A stretch of DNA of 64,000 nucleotides, taken from the NCBI RefSeq assembly GCF_005222835.1, contig NZ_STGA01000059.1:49626-113625 (forward strand). The letters are read 5' to 3'. Shown in pieces: positions 25,368-32,835 of this stretch. The DNA is from Rhizobium sp. FKY42 (GTDB taxonomy: Bacteria; Pseudomonadota; Alphaproteobacteria; Rhizobiales; Rhizobiaceae). A model generated the notes under the pieces. The model was given only the letters and a program-made list of their open reading frames with translations, searched no databases and was not told the origin of the DNA. A program made the position numbers and the translations under genes. Positions within the stretch are counted from its first letter, which is position 1; every line of letters starts with the position of its first letter.

Positions 25368-27560
25368 TCAGGTACGCAGTCCCGGTGCCTGATCACCGAA
25401 GTCGTCGTAGAGCGCCTTTTGTGTCTTGAACTCGGCGCTGTTGGCGTAGTGTCCCGCCCAGTAAGCCTCCTCTTCTGAGACCGGCGCTCCCGCCTTGAGA
25501 CGCTGGTCGACATCCAGCCAGCGGCGGAATTTCTGCGCTGGCGTGACAGTGGTTCTGATGGGTTGGATGTTTTCAGCCGTCGCCTTCGGCGTCAGTTCCG
25601 CCATGATCTCGGCATGGATCTTCTCGCGCCGCTGGTCGGCATCCGCGAAGACTGCTGGAAGATCTGTTGCAGAAGGGACGTCGAGTGCCGCAGCGATCTG
25701 AGGCGTCACCTGTTGTTGCTCGCGCTTTGGCAACGGAATCACGTTCGGGACATCCCGGGCGGCAACCTCCAGAGCCTTTTCGATAAGGGCTGGACCGGAG
25801 GTGATCGCCTTGATCTCTGCCTTGATCGGGTCGACACGTTCCTTCAGCAGCTTAGCATTCAGTTCCTTACGGGCCTTTTCGAACGTCTGCGGATGAATGC
25901 CAGCCAGTTCCGGGCAAATCGCCTCGCCAAGAAACTCGGACTGGTCGAGGCTGAACACATAGGCGCGGCCGGAATCGGTTGGGTCCATACGCACAAACAC
26001 TTCGGATCCGGCATGCAGACTGGCTGAACGGTAATAGTTGTGATTGATGCGGATGCCGAATTTCGTGACTTTGCAGCGACCATTGTTCCGGGCGACCGGC
26101 ATCAGAAGCACGTCGAGAGCACGCTCCGGAACCATGCGCGGAATGTATCCGGAGGCGTTCGCGACGTTGAATGGTGTGCGCCTTCCGAGCCCTTCGTGCT
26201 CCCGGTGCTGGTACTTGTCCTCGCACCAGCGGTCGGACATCTCCTGGAACTCGGCGGCCGTGCATTGCACGTTGAAGGCCTCCGCCGTGTCCTGGCCCAG
26301 CCGATCGGCAAAGCTTTTGCGGTCCTCGATCGCCTTGCGATCCGCCACCGAGTGACCGACATACCCCGGCAACAGCGTGACAAACGAATGCTGCCATGTC
26401 TCGATCGCGCGTTCCACATGGCCCTTCTGGGCAGGGCTATAGGCGTCAGATGGATCAGGCTCAATGCCAAGAGCAGCGAAGAGACGCTTTGTTTCGTGCG
26501 CTACGAAATCCGAACCGTTGTCCGTCTTGATCGTCTTCGGCGTGCCCCAGGCGAGGATTGCCTTCCGGATCAGCATGCCGACAGCCGCTGCGCGCGGTGT
26601 CTTTGAGATGTAAGTCACCATGCGACGGGTCGCGATATCGATACAGACATAGACCGAATGGCGACCATCGGTGCAGAGAGCATCAACCGGGGACGCGTCA
26701 ATCTGCCAAAGCTCATTCGGGGCTGTAATGTCGGAATACATGCCGCGGCCGGAGGGCAGCATCGTTGACCGAAACTTGTCTGGATTGGTGAGTTTCAGAA
26801 GCTCGACTTTGTGATTTTCCTTCAGCTCCTTGATGAAATGCTGAAAGGTACGAAGCGGCGGCATCGGAACGATGGCTATAATGCCCTTTGAAGCCACGTT
26901 TAACGTGTCTCCAAAATCCGCACGGATCTGTGTCCGGACTGCATCTGCTGAGAGCTGCGGGGCGCTGGCGATCAGGCCGAGGATACGCGCGCGAACCTTG
27001 CCGCTATTGGCGGTTTCCAGAACACCTGATCCGGCGCGAGCCTTTGAACGATCGACCGCCAAGGCATCCGTTATCCCAAGGCGCTGAATGCTCAGCCATC
27101 GCCATAGAGTGCGGCGGGAAACGGAAGGAATGAGTTCCTTCACCCAGTCATCAACCTTCACAGATCCCATCTGGTACTTGTCGCAGAACACCTGAATGCA
27201 GGCCTGACGATTCAGTCGAAGGCCGCGAGAGAAGATTTCGAAGGCATTCAGGATCGCTAACCGCGCATCGCGTTCGATGCCCGCCTTACCGGTGATGACG
27301 GGAGCTTCCGGAGCAGCGCTTAAGGCAGTCGCAGTCTCTCCGACGACCATGTGTTTCTGCACATAAGCAACCTGCGCCAGCGTCGGCAGAATGCGGTAAT
27401 GGTACTCCATCCCGCCGCCGCGACCCTTGCGAGGCCGCGCATAGCTCGGATGCGAGTCCCAGGCTGATCGCTCTGCCAATCTAATGATCGCGCTTTCCGT
27501 CGTGGGCAAATCAGGCAGCTTTTCTGCTGAAATTTCGCGTGCTGTCAGCCACTCTTTCAT
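25368..27560 (-). CDS. MuA-like DDE transposase
   Basis: 730 residues from ATG 27560, chosen because GAGG lies 6 bases upstream. N-terminal Mu DNA-binding domain (MKEWLTAREISAEKLPDLPT), then end-binding domains, a DDE core with Asp288 (WQIDASPVDAL), Asp347 (IKTDNGSDF) and Glu383 (GHVERAIETW), a beta-barrel Mu-C domain (KVTKFGIRINHNYYRSA) and a C-terminal tail for MuB contact. It carries out integration and replicative transposition. A 27586-27623 inverted repeat lies in its leader. Confidence 0.95.
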   Translation of the reverse strand: MKEWLTAREISAEKLPDLPTTESAIIRLAERSAWDSHPSYARPRKGRGGGMEYHYRILPTLAQVAYVQKHMVVGETATALSAAPEAPVITGKAGIERDARLAILNAFEIFSRGLRLNRQACIQVFCDKYQMGSVKVDDWVKELIPSVSRRTLWRWLSIQRLGITDALAVDRSKARAGSGVLETANSGKVRARILGLIASAPQLSADAVRTQIRADFGDTLNVASKGIIAIVPMPPLRTFQHFIKELKENHKVELLKLTNPDKFRSTMLPSGRGMYSDITAPNELWQIDASPVDALCTDGRHSVYVCIDIATRRMVTYISKTPRAAAVGMLIRKAILAWGTPKTIKTDNGSDFVAHETKRLFAALGIEPDPSDAYSPAQKGHVERAIETWQHSFVTLLPGYVGHSVADRKAIEDRKSFADRLGQDTAEAFNVQCTAAEFQEMSDRWCEDKYQHREHEGLGRRTPFNVANASGYIPRMVPERALDVLLMPVARNNGRCKVTKFGIRINHNYYRSASLHAGSEVFVRMDPTDSGRAYVFSLDQSEFLGEAICPELAGIHPQTFEKARKELNAKLLKERVDPIKAEIKAITSGPALIEKALEVAARDVPNVIPLPKREQQQVTPQIAAALDVPSATDLPAVFADADQRREKIHAEIMAELTPKATAENIQPIRTTVTPAQKFRRWLDVDQRLKAGAPVSEEEAYWAGHYANSAEFKTQKALYDDFGDQAPGLRT

Positions 27561-27585
27561 CGGCATCCTCGTGAAACATCGATCC

Positions 27586-27623
27586 GCGGACCCGTTGCAG
27601 AGGGGTGGCTGAAACGGGTCCGC
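27586..27623 (-). promoter_or_regulatory. Perfect 11-bp inverted repeat in the leader of the transposase gene
   Basis: GCGGACCCGTT at 27586-27596 pairs perfectly with AACGGGTCCGC at 27613-27623 across a 16-base loop. It starts 26 bases upstream of the transposase start codon. No U-run follows, so it is not a standard terminator; it could be an operator or an RNA hairpin limiting transposase synthesis. The surrounding 27561-27777 stretch has no gene. Confidence 0.5.
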
Positions 27624-27777
27624 AGGACTCGGATGCCGGACGCAAAACCTTGGCGGCATCTGAAACTGAGAGAAGATTGAGGCGCGCCCGAAACGTGGGA
27701 GGCCGCACGGGCGCGCTGCGCCTTCAAGCCAACGAGGCAAGGGCAAATAGTCAGCCTGGTTGACGGGCGCATGTGCA

Positions 27778-27984
27778 TTACAAGCCAAGCCCCGCGAGAA
27801 GGAGCACGGTTGCCAACAGAAGGCCGATCGCAAAGGAACCGTATGTCAGAGCCTTCTGAATCAGTGCTGGGCGGCGGAAGGCGTAGATCTGCAAAAACGT
27901 CGTGCCGATCGTGGTGCTGATCCAAAGGGCTATGACGATGACGCCCGCTTGAAATGCTGTGAGCTGGGAAAGAAAGCCTTCCAT
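27778..27984 (-). CDS. Small early membrane protein
   Basis: 68 residues with two predicted membrane helices (FQAGVIVIALWISTTIGTTF and YGSFAIGLLLATVLLLAGLG). Overlaps the upstream gene at one base of its start codon. No family recognised. Confidence 0.6.
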   Translation of the reverse strand: MEGFLSQLTAFQAGVIVIALWISTTIGTTFLQIYAFRRPALIQKALTYGSFAIGLLLATVLLLAGLGL

Positions 27985-28532
27985 CAGGCAGCCCTTTCCA
28001 TCTCGCTGGCGAGATCGCGCAAGAGGCCAACGATCAGACTGGTTGCATGACGCCGGGCATTCGCTTCAAACTCCGCGACCAGTTCATCCAGCATCTTGGT
28101 GCTGATTGCGCGCAGATCCTTTGCCATAGGCTCAACTGGCGCGATATCAGCCGGGAAAGCAGGCGAGAAAAACGGCTGTGTAAGGTCTGGCTGCTTCGGA
28201 GCTTCATCTGCGATCGACGCGCTGAGCGCCTCTTCCAATCCATTTATGTCCTGGACTTGTGCCGCTTCCAACACCTCTTGGCGTTTGTCGTCTTCCGTGG
28301 CCAGAGGGCGAGGGATCAGGCCCTGTTCCACTTTGCCAATCCACTCGTTCATGACAGGCTTCGTGGGCTTTTCGTACCCGATGAACTCCATGTCCTTGCA
28401 GAACCCGATATAGATCGCATGGTCACTGACAGTCTGGTGATGAGCGCGGTCCCACGCGGCCTGCAAGGCAGGCATCGCAAATCGCGGCAACCGGTCGAAA
28501 TAAGGCAGTTCCTTCACGTTGGTGATATTCAT
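27984..28532 (-). CDS. Early phage protein, unknown
   Basis: 182 residues from ATG 28532 (MNITNVKELPYFDRLPRFAM), overlapping the previous stop. The middle part has HQTVSDHAIYIGFCKDMEFI; the C-terminal part is acidic then helical. No family recognised; the position between ParB-like and MuA genes recurs in rhizobial Mu-like prophages. Confidence 0.6.
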   Translation of the reverse strand: MNITNVKELPYFDRLPRFAMPALQAAWDRAHHQTVSDHAIYIGFCKDMEFIGYEKPTKPVMNEWIGKVEQGLIPRPLATEDDKRQEVLEAAQVQDINGLEEALSASIADEAPKQPDLTQPFFSPAFPADIAPVEPMAKDLRAISTKMLDELVAEFEANARRHATSLIVGLLRDLASEMERAA

Positions 28533-28990
28533 CGCTGCTTCGCCCTCCATTCGGCGTCTGCTGCCTGCTCCTCGCGCTCAAGCAGCACCCGCAGTTCACG
28601 GGCGCGCTCGCGCTTCAGAAGCGCCTCATATTTTTTGGGAATGGCGATCAATCCGGCCTCTTCAAGCAGTACATTGAGAGCGCGGGCATCGCCGGTTATC
28701 GCGACCAGAGCGGCAAGCCGCACGGCCGAAATCTGGTTCTGTTCCTTGGCCTGGGATGTGTAGGCATCCAGCGTGGCTTTGGAGACGGTGGATTTGGTGA
28801 CCTCAGAAAGATCGGCGGCGATCTGCTCACGCGTCATGCCGCTTTCTTCGATGGTCAGCGCGACAGCCTTTGCCAGCTTTCCGGCCAGCGACCATGCCTT
28901 GACCTGATCGTCAGCGAATCGCTCGACGACAGGCTCGGGCTGATAGTCCCTGAACAGATCCAGGCTAAAGGAGTCGCGCTTGCGGGCCAT
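28529..28990 (-). CDS. Early phage helix-turn-helix-like protein
   Basis: 153 residues. Contains a plausible DNA-binding segment (SGMTREQIAADLSEVTKSTV) followed by SKATLDAYTSQAKEQNQI; the C-terminus is a charged helix. Overlaps neighbours at both ends. Probably a regulator or ParB-like protein partner. Confidence 0.6.
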   Translation of the reverse strand: MARKRDSFSLDLFRDYQPEPVVERFADDQVKAWSLAGKLAKAVALTIEESGMTREQIAADLSEVTKSTVSKATLDAYTSQAKEQNQISAVRLAALVAITGDARALNVLLEEAGLIAIPKKYEALLKRERARELRVLLEREEQAADAEWRAKQR

Positions 28991-29898
28991 TACTTGCGGC
29001 CCCGTTTGGCGTACCAGCGGGAAACGGCTGCCTCATTGAGGTCAAAGAACCGATCCTGCTGCGGCTCCTGGAGACGGCCGAACTCCTTAGCCATCTTCTC
29101 CCAAGGTGCGATCGGCAGCTTCGGTCTGTTTTCAAGAAGAGCGAGAGCATCTTCGACCGTGACAGCCTTGCGGCTTACGATCAGATCAATGACCGACGCC
29201 TGCTTCTCCAGATCCTTGATGCCGCCCAGCTCATAAAGCTCACCTTCAGATCTGGAGAGCGCATGCAGCTCGATACGTTCGCGTTGAAGTGCAGGAATGG
29301 ACGCGATGCGCAGCGCACGGAAAACAGCAGCGCGGGAAATGCCGAGGAAAGCCTGCGCAGCTTCTGAGAAGCTTGCTGTGAACTGCTCACTGGCGGTCGA
29401 AAGCTCATCGTCTGAATTGAGTCTAAACTTTAGACTCAATTCATCGCCGCTCTTCGTGGCAGGCTTTGGTCCCGGCTTAAGGACGGGTTGTGCCGCGCGA
29501 TAGATCGCACACCAGTCCGCGATTGCAATGCTGCGGTAGAGAGCCGTCAGAGGATTCCGAAGCATGTTTTCGGAAATGGACCGCAGCCGCGGCTCTGCCT
29601 CGGAAATGAACTCCGAAGGCGTTTTAATGATCGCCGCAATGACAGGCAGATTAAGATGCGCAACAGCTTCAAGGCGCAGCCGGCCGAACGTCAGTTGGTA
29701 GCGGTCGCCAATGCTGAGCACTTCGATAGGCTGAAGTTGACCGCGAACTGCAATGTCCTCGGCCATGGCCTGGATAGCGAATTGCGGATGCTTCCGATGA
29801 TCCTTGGGGACATCGATAAGCGAAACTGCGATGTTGTGCACTTCGGGAGCTTCGAGCGCCGTGTCAGCAGAAGGCGTTTTGATAGACACGATCGTCAT
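28990..29898 (-). CDS. ParB-like nuclease-domain protein of the early operon
   Basis: 302 residues. N-terminal ParB/Srx-like domain: VSLIDVPKDHRKHPQFAIQA, ...AVRGQLQPIEVLSIGDRYQL, TFGRLRLEAVAHLNLPVIAA. The central SEAAQAFLGISRAAVFRALR is a helix-turn-helix. The canonical GxRR of ParB is here FGRLR. Found in many alphaproteobacterial Mu-like prophages between the Ner-like gene and the transposase gene; role unknown, perhaps plasmid-like DNA handling or regulation. Confidence 0.82.
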   Translation of the reverse strand: MTIVSIKTPSADTALEAPEVHNIAVSLIDVPKDHRKHPQFAIQAMAEDIAVRGQLQPIEVLSIGDRYQLTFGRLRLEAVAHLNLPVIAAIIKTPSEFISEAEPRLRSISENMLRNPLTALYRSIAIADWCAIYRAAQPVLKPGPKPATKSGDELSLKFRLNSDDELSTASEQFTASFSEAAQAFLGISRAAVFRALRIASIPALQRERIELHALSRSEGELYELGGIKDLEKQASVIDLIVSRKAVTVEDALALLENRPKLPIAPWEKMAKEFGRLQEPQQDRFFDLNEAAVSRWYAKRGRK

Positions 29899-30200
29899 GC
29901 AACGCTCCGAGCATTGTCAGCGGCGGAACCACGTTTTTGACTCGCCTTGCGATCGGCCTTGCTGGTAGTCTCGCCACCATCATGACGGCCCAAGGTGTAG
30001 CTGTCGGGAAACATCTCGCGAAACGGAATGCCAAGGGCTGTGGCAATTGCTTCAGCCCCTGGGCGACTGGCTCCGATGATGCCTGCTCGGCATGCGCTAT
30101 CGTAAAGGCCAGCATCGCGGGCAATGCCAGTCAGGGTTTTACCCTGTCTAAGCAGCTCCGCCTTGATGGCTGCGCGGTCCCACTTTTTGGTGGCCGTCAT
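29895..30200 (-). CDS. Ner/Nlp-like early regulator
   Basis: 101 residues. The start KKWDRAAIKAELLRQGKTLT and GLYDSACRAGIIGASRPGAE, followed by AIATALGIPFREMFPDSY, match the Mu Ner/SfsB (Nlp) family, a helix-turn-helix that limits early transcription. First gene of the early operon, with GGGAG before its ATG and a promoter at 30276-30304. Confidence 0.88.
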   Translation of the reverse strand: MTATKKWDRAAIKAELLRQGKTLTGIARDAGLYDSACRAGIIGASRPGAEAIATALGIPFREMFPDSYTLGRHDGGETTSKADRKASQKRGSAADNARSVA

Positions 30201-30275
30201 GGTTGCTCCCTATTTTCTGACCTCTGCGAAAGGTCGGTTGGTTGGGGGTATCGGTTCAAACAATGTTGCAACTTC

Positions 30276-30304
30276 ATATTCGCGTAATTGCTTGATTCGG
30301 TCAA
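30276..30304 (-). promoter_or_regulatory. Predicted early promoter Pe
   Basis: On the minus strand TTGACC (rc of 30299-30304) is separated by 17 bases from GAATAT (rc of 30276-30281), about 75 bases before the Ner-like start. It faces away from the repressor gene, as Pe does in Mu. Confidence 0.55.
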
Positions 30305-30324
30305 CAGATTTCACGCTATTCCGT

Positions 30325-30441
30325 GGTCAGAGTTCACCGAATTAAGTTAATCCAAGGAATTTAGGGAAAACCCCGTGAATTCAGTGGCTTGCAGACGCGA
30401 TCAGACGCAAGGGGACTCTCTGACGTTAGGTCAGAGTTCAC
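30325..30441. repeat. Repeated operator-like element in the immunity region
   Basis: The 13-mer GGTCAGAGTTCAC occurs at 30325-30337 and 30429-30441 in the same orientation, 104 bases apart. An inverted short copy (TCTGACC) lies at 30216-30222. The first copy is just upstream of the early -35 and the second ends just before the repressor start codon, so these are good candidates for repressor binding sites. Confidence 0.55.
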
Positions 30442-30447
30442 ATAATT

Positions 30448-31146
30448 ATGTCAGAGACATTCCAGCAAAGACTTGAAGAACTGATTGGCGAGGAATCGAT
30501 TCACGCTTTTGGAAAACGCGCTGGCATCAATGACACCTCTATGCGCGCCTACTTGAAAGACACCATGCCTGGGCTGGACAAGCTGGTCGCTATCGCGGAA
30601 ACAGGAGGCGTTACACTGGACTGGCTCGCGCGTGGTATCGGGCCGAAGCGAGTAGATTCAGGGGTGGATGGAGTTATAAACACCCCTGACGGCCGTGCCT
30701 TAATGATCCAAGCCAAGCGCACGGCACCTGATGGTTTCGCGCTTGTTCCTCGCCTTGATATCCAGGCGTCGGCAGGTAATGGCAGGCTCGCAACAACCGA
30801 GGAACCTTTGGATTACCTTGCCTTTCAAGCCGATTGGCTGCGGGGACGGGGAATTAATCCAGCTTTCGCGCGTATCTTGACGGCGAAGGGTGACAGTATG
30901 GAGGAAACGATCCGTGACGGCGACGTTCTCCTCGTCGATACGTCGATCGACCGCGTGCGGGATAACTCTATCTATGTTGTGGTTTATGGGGATATGGTGC
31001 TCGTAAAGCGCATTCACGGCCGCATTAATGGCTCTTTACAGCTCATCAGCGACAATCCGCGCTATCCGCCCGAAGAAGTCGCGCCGGGCGAGGTCGACCA
31101 GCTAAACATAGCCGGTCGCGTCATGTGGTTCGGCCGGTCCATTTGA
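30448..31146 (+). CDS. Prophage repressor, HTH plus S24 peptidase domain
   Basis: 232 residues. Residues 15-60 form a Cro/CI-type helix-turn-helix (SIHAFGKRAGINDTSMRAYL). Residues 105-232 are a LexA-like S24 domain with Ala109-Gly110 as the likely cleavage site (DIQASAGNG), catalytic Ser150 (AKGDSMEETI) and Lys187 (MVLVKRIH). It should keep lytic genes off and cleave itself when RecA is activated. A CATAAT lies at 30441-30446, directly before the ATG, and no ribosome site is seen, so the message may be leaderless. Confidence 0.92.
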   Translation: MSETFQQRLEELIGEESIHAFGKRAGINDTSMRAYLKDTMPGLDKLVAIAETGGVTLDWLARGIGPKRVDSGVDGVINTPDGRALMIQAKRTAPDGFALVPRLDIQASAGNGRLATTEEPLDYLAFQADWLRGRGINPAFARILTAKGDSMEETIRDGDVLLVDTSIDRVRDNSIYVVVYGDMVLVKRIHGRINGSLQLISDNPRYPPEEVAPGEVDQLNIAGRVMWFGRSI

Positions 31147-31305
31147 TCGGTCGAATCCGGCTAGACTGCCAAGTGATTTTGCGCGGCAGTTTTTAGCCTC
31201 GTGTCAGCGGAAATTACTCAACGCCTTTGTTTGCAGGGCTTTTCCGCTGATTCCCGGATATTCTCGGATAATCCCGCTCACTGCCATCTGTTATTGCGGG
31301 TTACA
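31147..31305. mobile_element. Predicted left end (attL side) of the Mu-like prophage
   Basis: About 160 non-coding bases between the repressor stop and the repC remnant. They hold short direct and inverted repeats that could be transposase sites: CAGCGGAAA near 31205 against TTTTCCGCTG near 31242, and two CGGATA copies near 31255-31269. Mu-type ends finish in CA; the best candidate is TTACA ending at 31305. Exact boundary and the 5-bp duplication cannot be fixed here because the other end is outside the window. Confidence 0.5.
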
Positions 31306-31507
31306 CCAGCGGGCCGTGGACCGAATGGGGCAGCAGGCGGCAGCTGTTGCGATTGCTCTGACGTTTGAGAAATATACGCGCGCCGAGATCAGCTCGCCGG
31401 GCGGGTATTTGCGGGCCATGACCGACCGCGCCGCGAGCGGAGACCTTCATCTAAACCGCTCCATCTTTGGGCTGGCAGCCCGCAACTCGATGGAGGCACA
31501 CTCGTGA
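31306..31507 (+). pseudogene. repC: 3-prime fragment of a second repC, cut by the prophage
   Basis: The open frame reads QRAVDRMGQQAAAVAIALTF, EKYTRAEISSPGGYLRAM and TDRAASGDLHLNRSIFGLAA, then stops. This is the C-terminal end of RepC: the intact RepC at 40282-41499 has, at the same place, ALGQAGAAIAIACIHERAGH, INSAGGYLRDLTAKARRGEF. No start or ribosome site is present and the N-terminal 330 or so residues are missing, replaced by prophage. Its stop overlaps the GTG of the next gene. Confidence 0.8.
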
Positions 31508-32010
31508 TAGGAAATCGCTTGGTTGGAGCCGCGCTGGCCGCGCTTTTGTTCACCGCGTCTTCTGCAGCGGCCGACTATTCAGGCCGGGCGCGAGTGATCG
31601 ACGGTGACACCTTCAGCATTCGCCAACAGAGGATCCGTATCGCGGCCATTGACGCCTGTGAGCGGGATCAGACGGGCTCCAAAAACGGTGTGATATGGAA
31701 TTGTGGGATTGAGGCACGTCGCTTCCTCGCCCGCATGATTGATGGCAAGCATGTCCGCTGCGTTGAAGTCGATCGAGACCAGTACAAGCGCCTTGTCGGC
31801 CAGTGCTTCATCGACAACTCGGATATTGGCCTTCAAATGGTGAAGGCGGGCCAAGCCAGCCTCTTGTTGCGGTATCTGCCAAGATCCCATCCGATCGATC
31901 TGGACCAGTATCGCCGCGCCGAGGCAAGAGCCCGGCAGCTAGGCCAAGGCTTGTGGGGCGCTCAGGTTGAATCACCCTCCTCCTATCGCCGCAGCCATTC
32001 CGGCAATTGA
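31504..32010 (+). CDS. Exported staphylococcal-nuclease-like (SNase) protein
   Basis: 168 residues from GTG 31504, overlapping the stop of the repC fragment (GTGA). Residues 1-22 are a signal peptide (LVGAALAALLFTASSAAA). The SNase fold follows: ARVIDGDTFSIRQQRIRIAA, IDACE, ARRFLARMIDGKHVRCVEV and KRLVGQCFIDNSDIG, with conserved Asp and Arg residues, though the catalytic pattern is of the degenerate thermonuclease type common on rhizobial plasmids. Role may be DNA processing in the periplasm. Confidence 0.85.
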   Translation: MIGNRLVGAALAALLFTASSAAADYSGRARVIDGDTFSIRQQRIRIAAIDACERDQTGSKNGVIWNCGIEARRFLARMIDGKHVRCVEVDRDQYKRLVGQCFIDNSDIGLQMVKAGQASLLLRYLPRSHPIDLDQYRRAEARARQLGQGLWGAQVESPSSYRRSHSGN

Positions 32011-32405
32011 ACGACTGGCGGCGCTGATATGGGCAACAGATGGCGAGATCTCATGTTTTGGGGAAGCTCTGGGTTACCCCAGCCTCTTATTTCAGGCTGC
32101 TGGTTCGGCTGCATTCAGCACAATCCCGCCCTTGACCTGTGCCGAGGTCCCATTTGTCGAGGTGACGTATTGCTGCAAGCGCTCAGGCCCCACACCTCCA
32201 AAGTGGTTGCTCTCGATGCCCGTTCGCACGCCGACACGGTTGGCGCAAAGCCGTTCGTCTCCAAATTTTCCCCGCCTCTAGCTTCCTCGCGAAACAAAAT
32301 TTGTCTCCGTCCAGCCTCCTTCGCTGCGCTCCGGCCTACGGTGCGCACCGCTTTTCGCCGTGCCTAATGAACGATCATCGCAACCACCATAGAGGAGTGA
32401 TTAGC
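32011..32405. other. Gap between the nuclease and DUF736 genes
   Basis: About 395 bases. An open frame at 32029-32367 would give 112 residues (MGNRWRDLMFWGSSGLPQPL), but it shows no family features, lacks a good ribosome site and has the composition of shadow translation. I see no other gene. Confidence 0.4.
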
Positions 32406-32738
32406 ATGAGCATGACCAACTTCATTCAGTTCGACAAAGACGACATCGACAACGCCAAGGGATCCGGCCTCATCTCCACCATCGACCGGGACCTGGACAT
32501 CAAGGTTACACCTTTCGACTCCACCAACGAAAAGGCTCCGACGCATCGCGTCTATGCCAAGTCACCTCGCGGCCACGACATCGAAGTTGGCGGCATCTGG
32601 AAGAAGACCAGCGGAGAAGGGAAGCCGTACTACACCCTCTCCATCAAGCGCCTCGGCTTCAACGCCAACTTGGGCCGCTACCCCGGCCAAGATGACGTGG
32701 CACTGCAGGCCATCATCGAATGGGAACCCCGCGATTGA
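32406..32738 (+). CDS. DUF736 family protein
   Basis: 110 residues from ATG 32406, with AGAGGAG upstream. It contains the family features: NFIQFDKDDIDNAKGSGLIS and the LDIKVTPFDSTNEKAPTHRV, YAKSPRGHDIEVGGIWKKTS core. DUF736 genes are hallmarks of alphaproteobacterial plasmids and integrative elements and usually lie near transfer genes. Function unknown; small beta-rich fold. Confidence 0.92.
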   Translation: MSMTNFIQFDKDDIDNAKGSGLISTIDRDLDIKVTPFDSTNEKAPTHRVYAKSPRGHDIEVGGIWKKTSGEGKPYYTLSIKRLGFNANLGRYPGQDDVALQAIIEWEPRD

Positions 32739-32745
32739 TTGCTCT

Positions 32746-32822
32746 GGGAGGCCCGATCAGAGATCGGGCTCCCACCATAAAAGAGCCGCTTACCCCGCAT
32801 TCGCTGGATATTTGGCTCTTTT
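32746..32822 (+). terminator. Terminator pair behind DUF736, probably bidirectional
   Basis: Two nested hairpins: GGGAG-GCCCGAT with ATCGGGC-TCCC at 32746-32773, and AAAAGAGCC (32779-32787) with GGCTCTTTT (32814-32822), the second followed by T-rich sequence on the plus strand and preceded by A-rich sequence, so it can act in both directions between DUF736 and the opposing trbE remnant. Confidence 0.65.
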
Positions 32823-32835
32823 TGTGATAGGTTGA

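Noticed and set aside
30201..31305. Repeats in the immunity and end region as a CRISPR array
   Set aside because: Only two or three short copies with irregular spacing and no cas genes; better explained as operators and transposase sites.
32029..32367. 112-codon open frame between the nuclease and DUF736 genes
   Set aside because: No good ribosome site or family feature; noted only as part of a gap.
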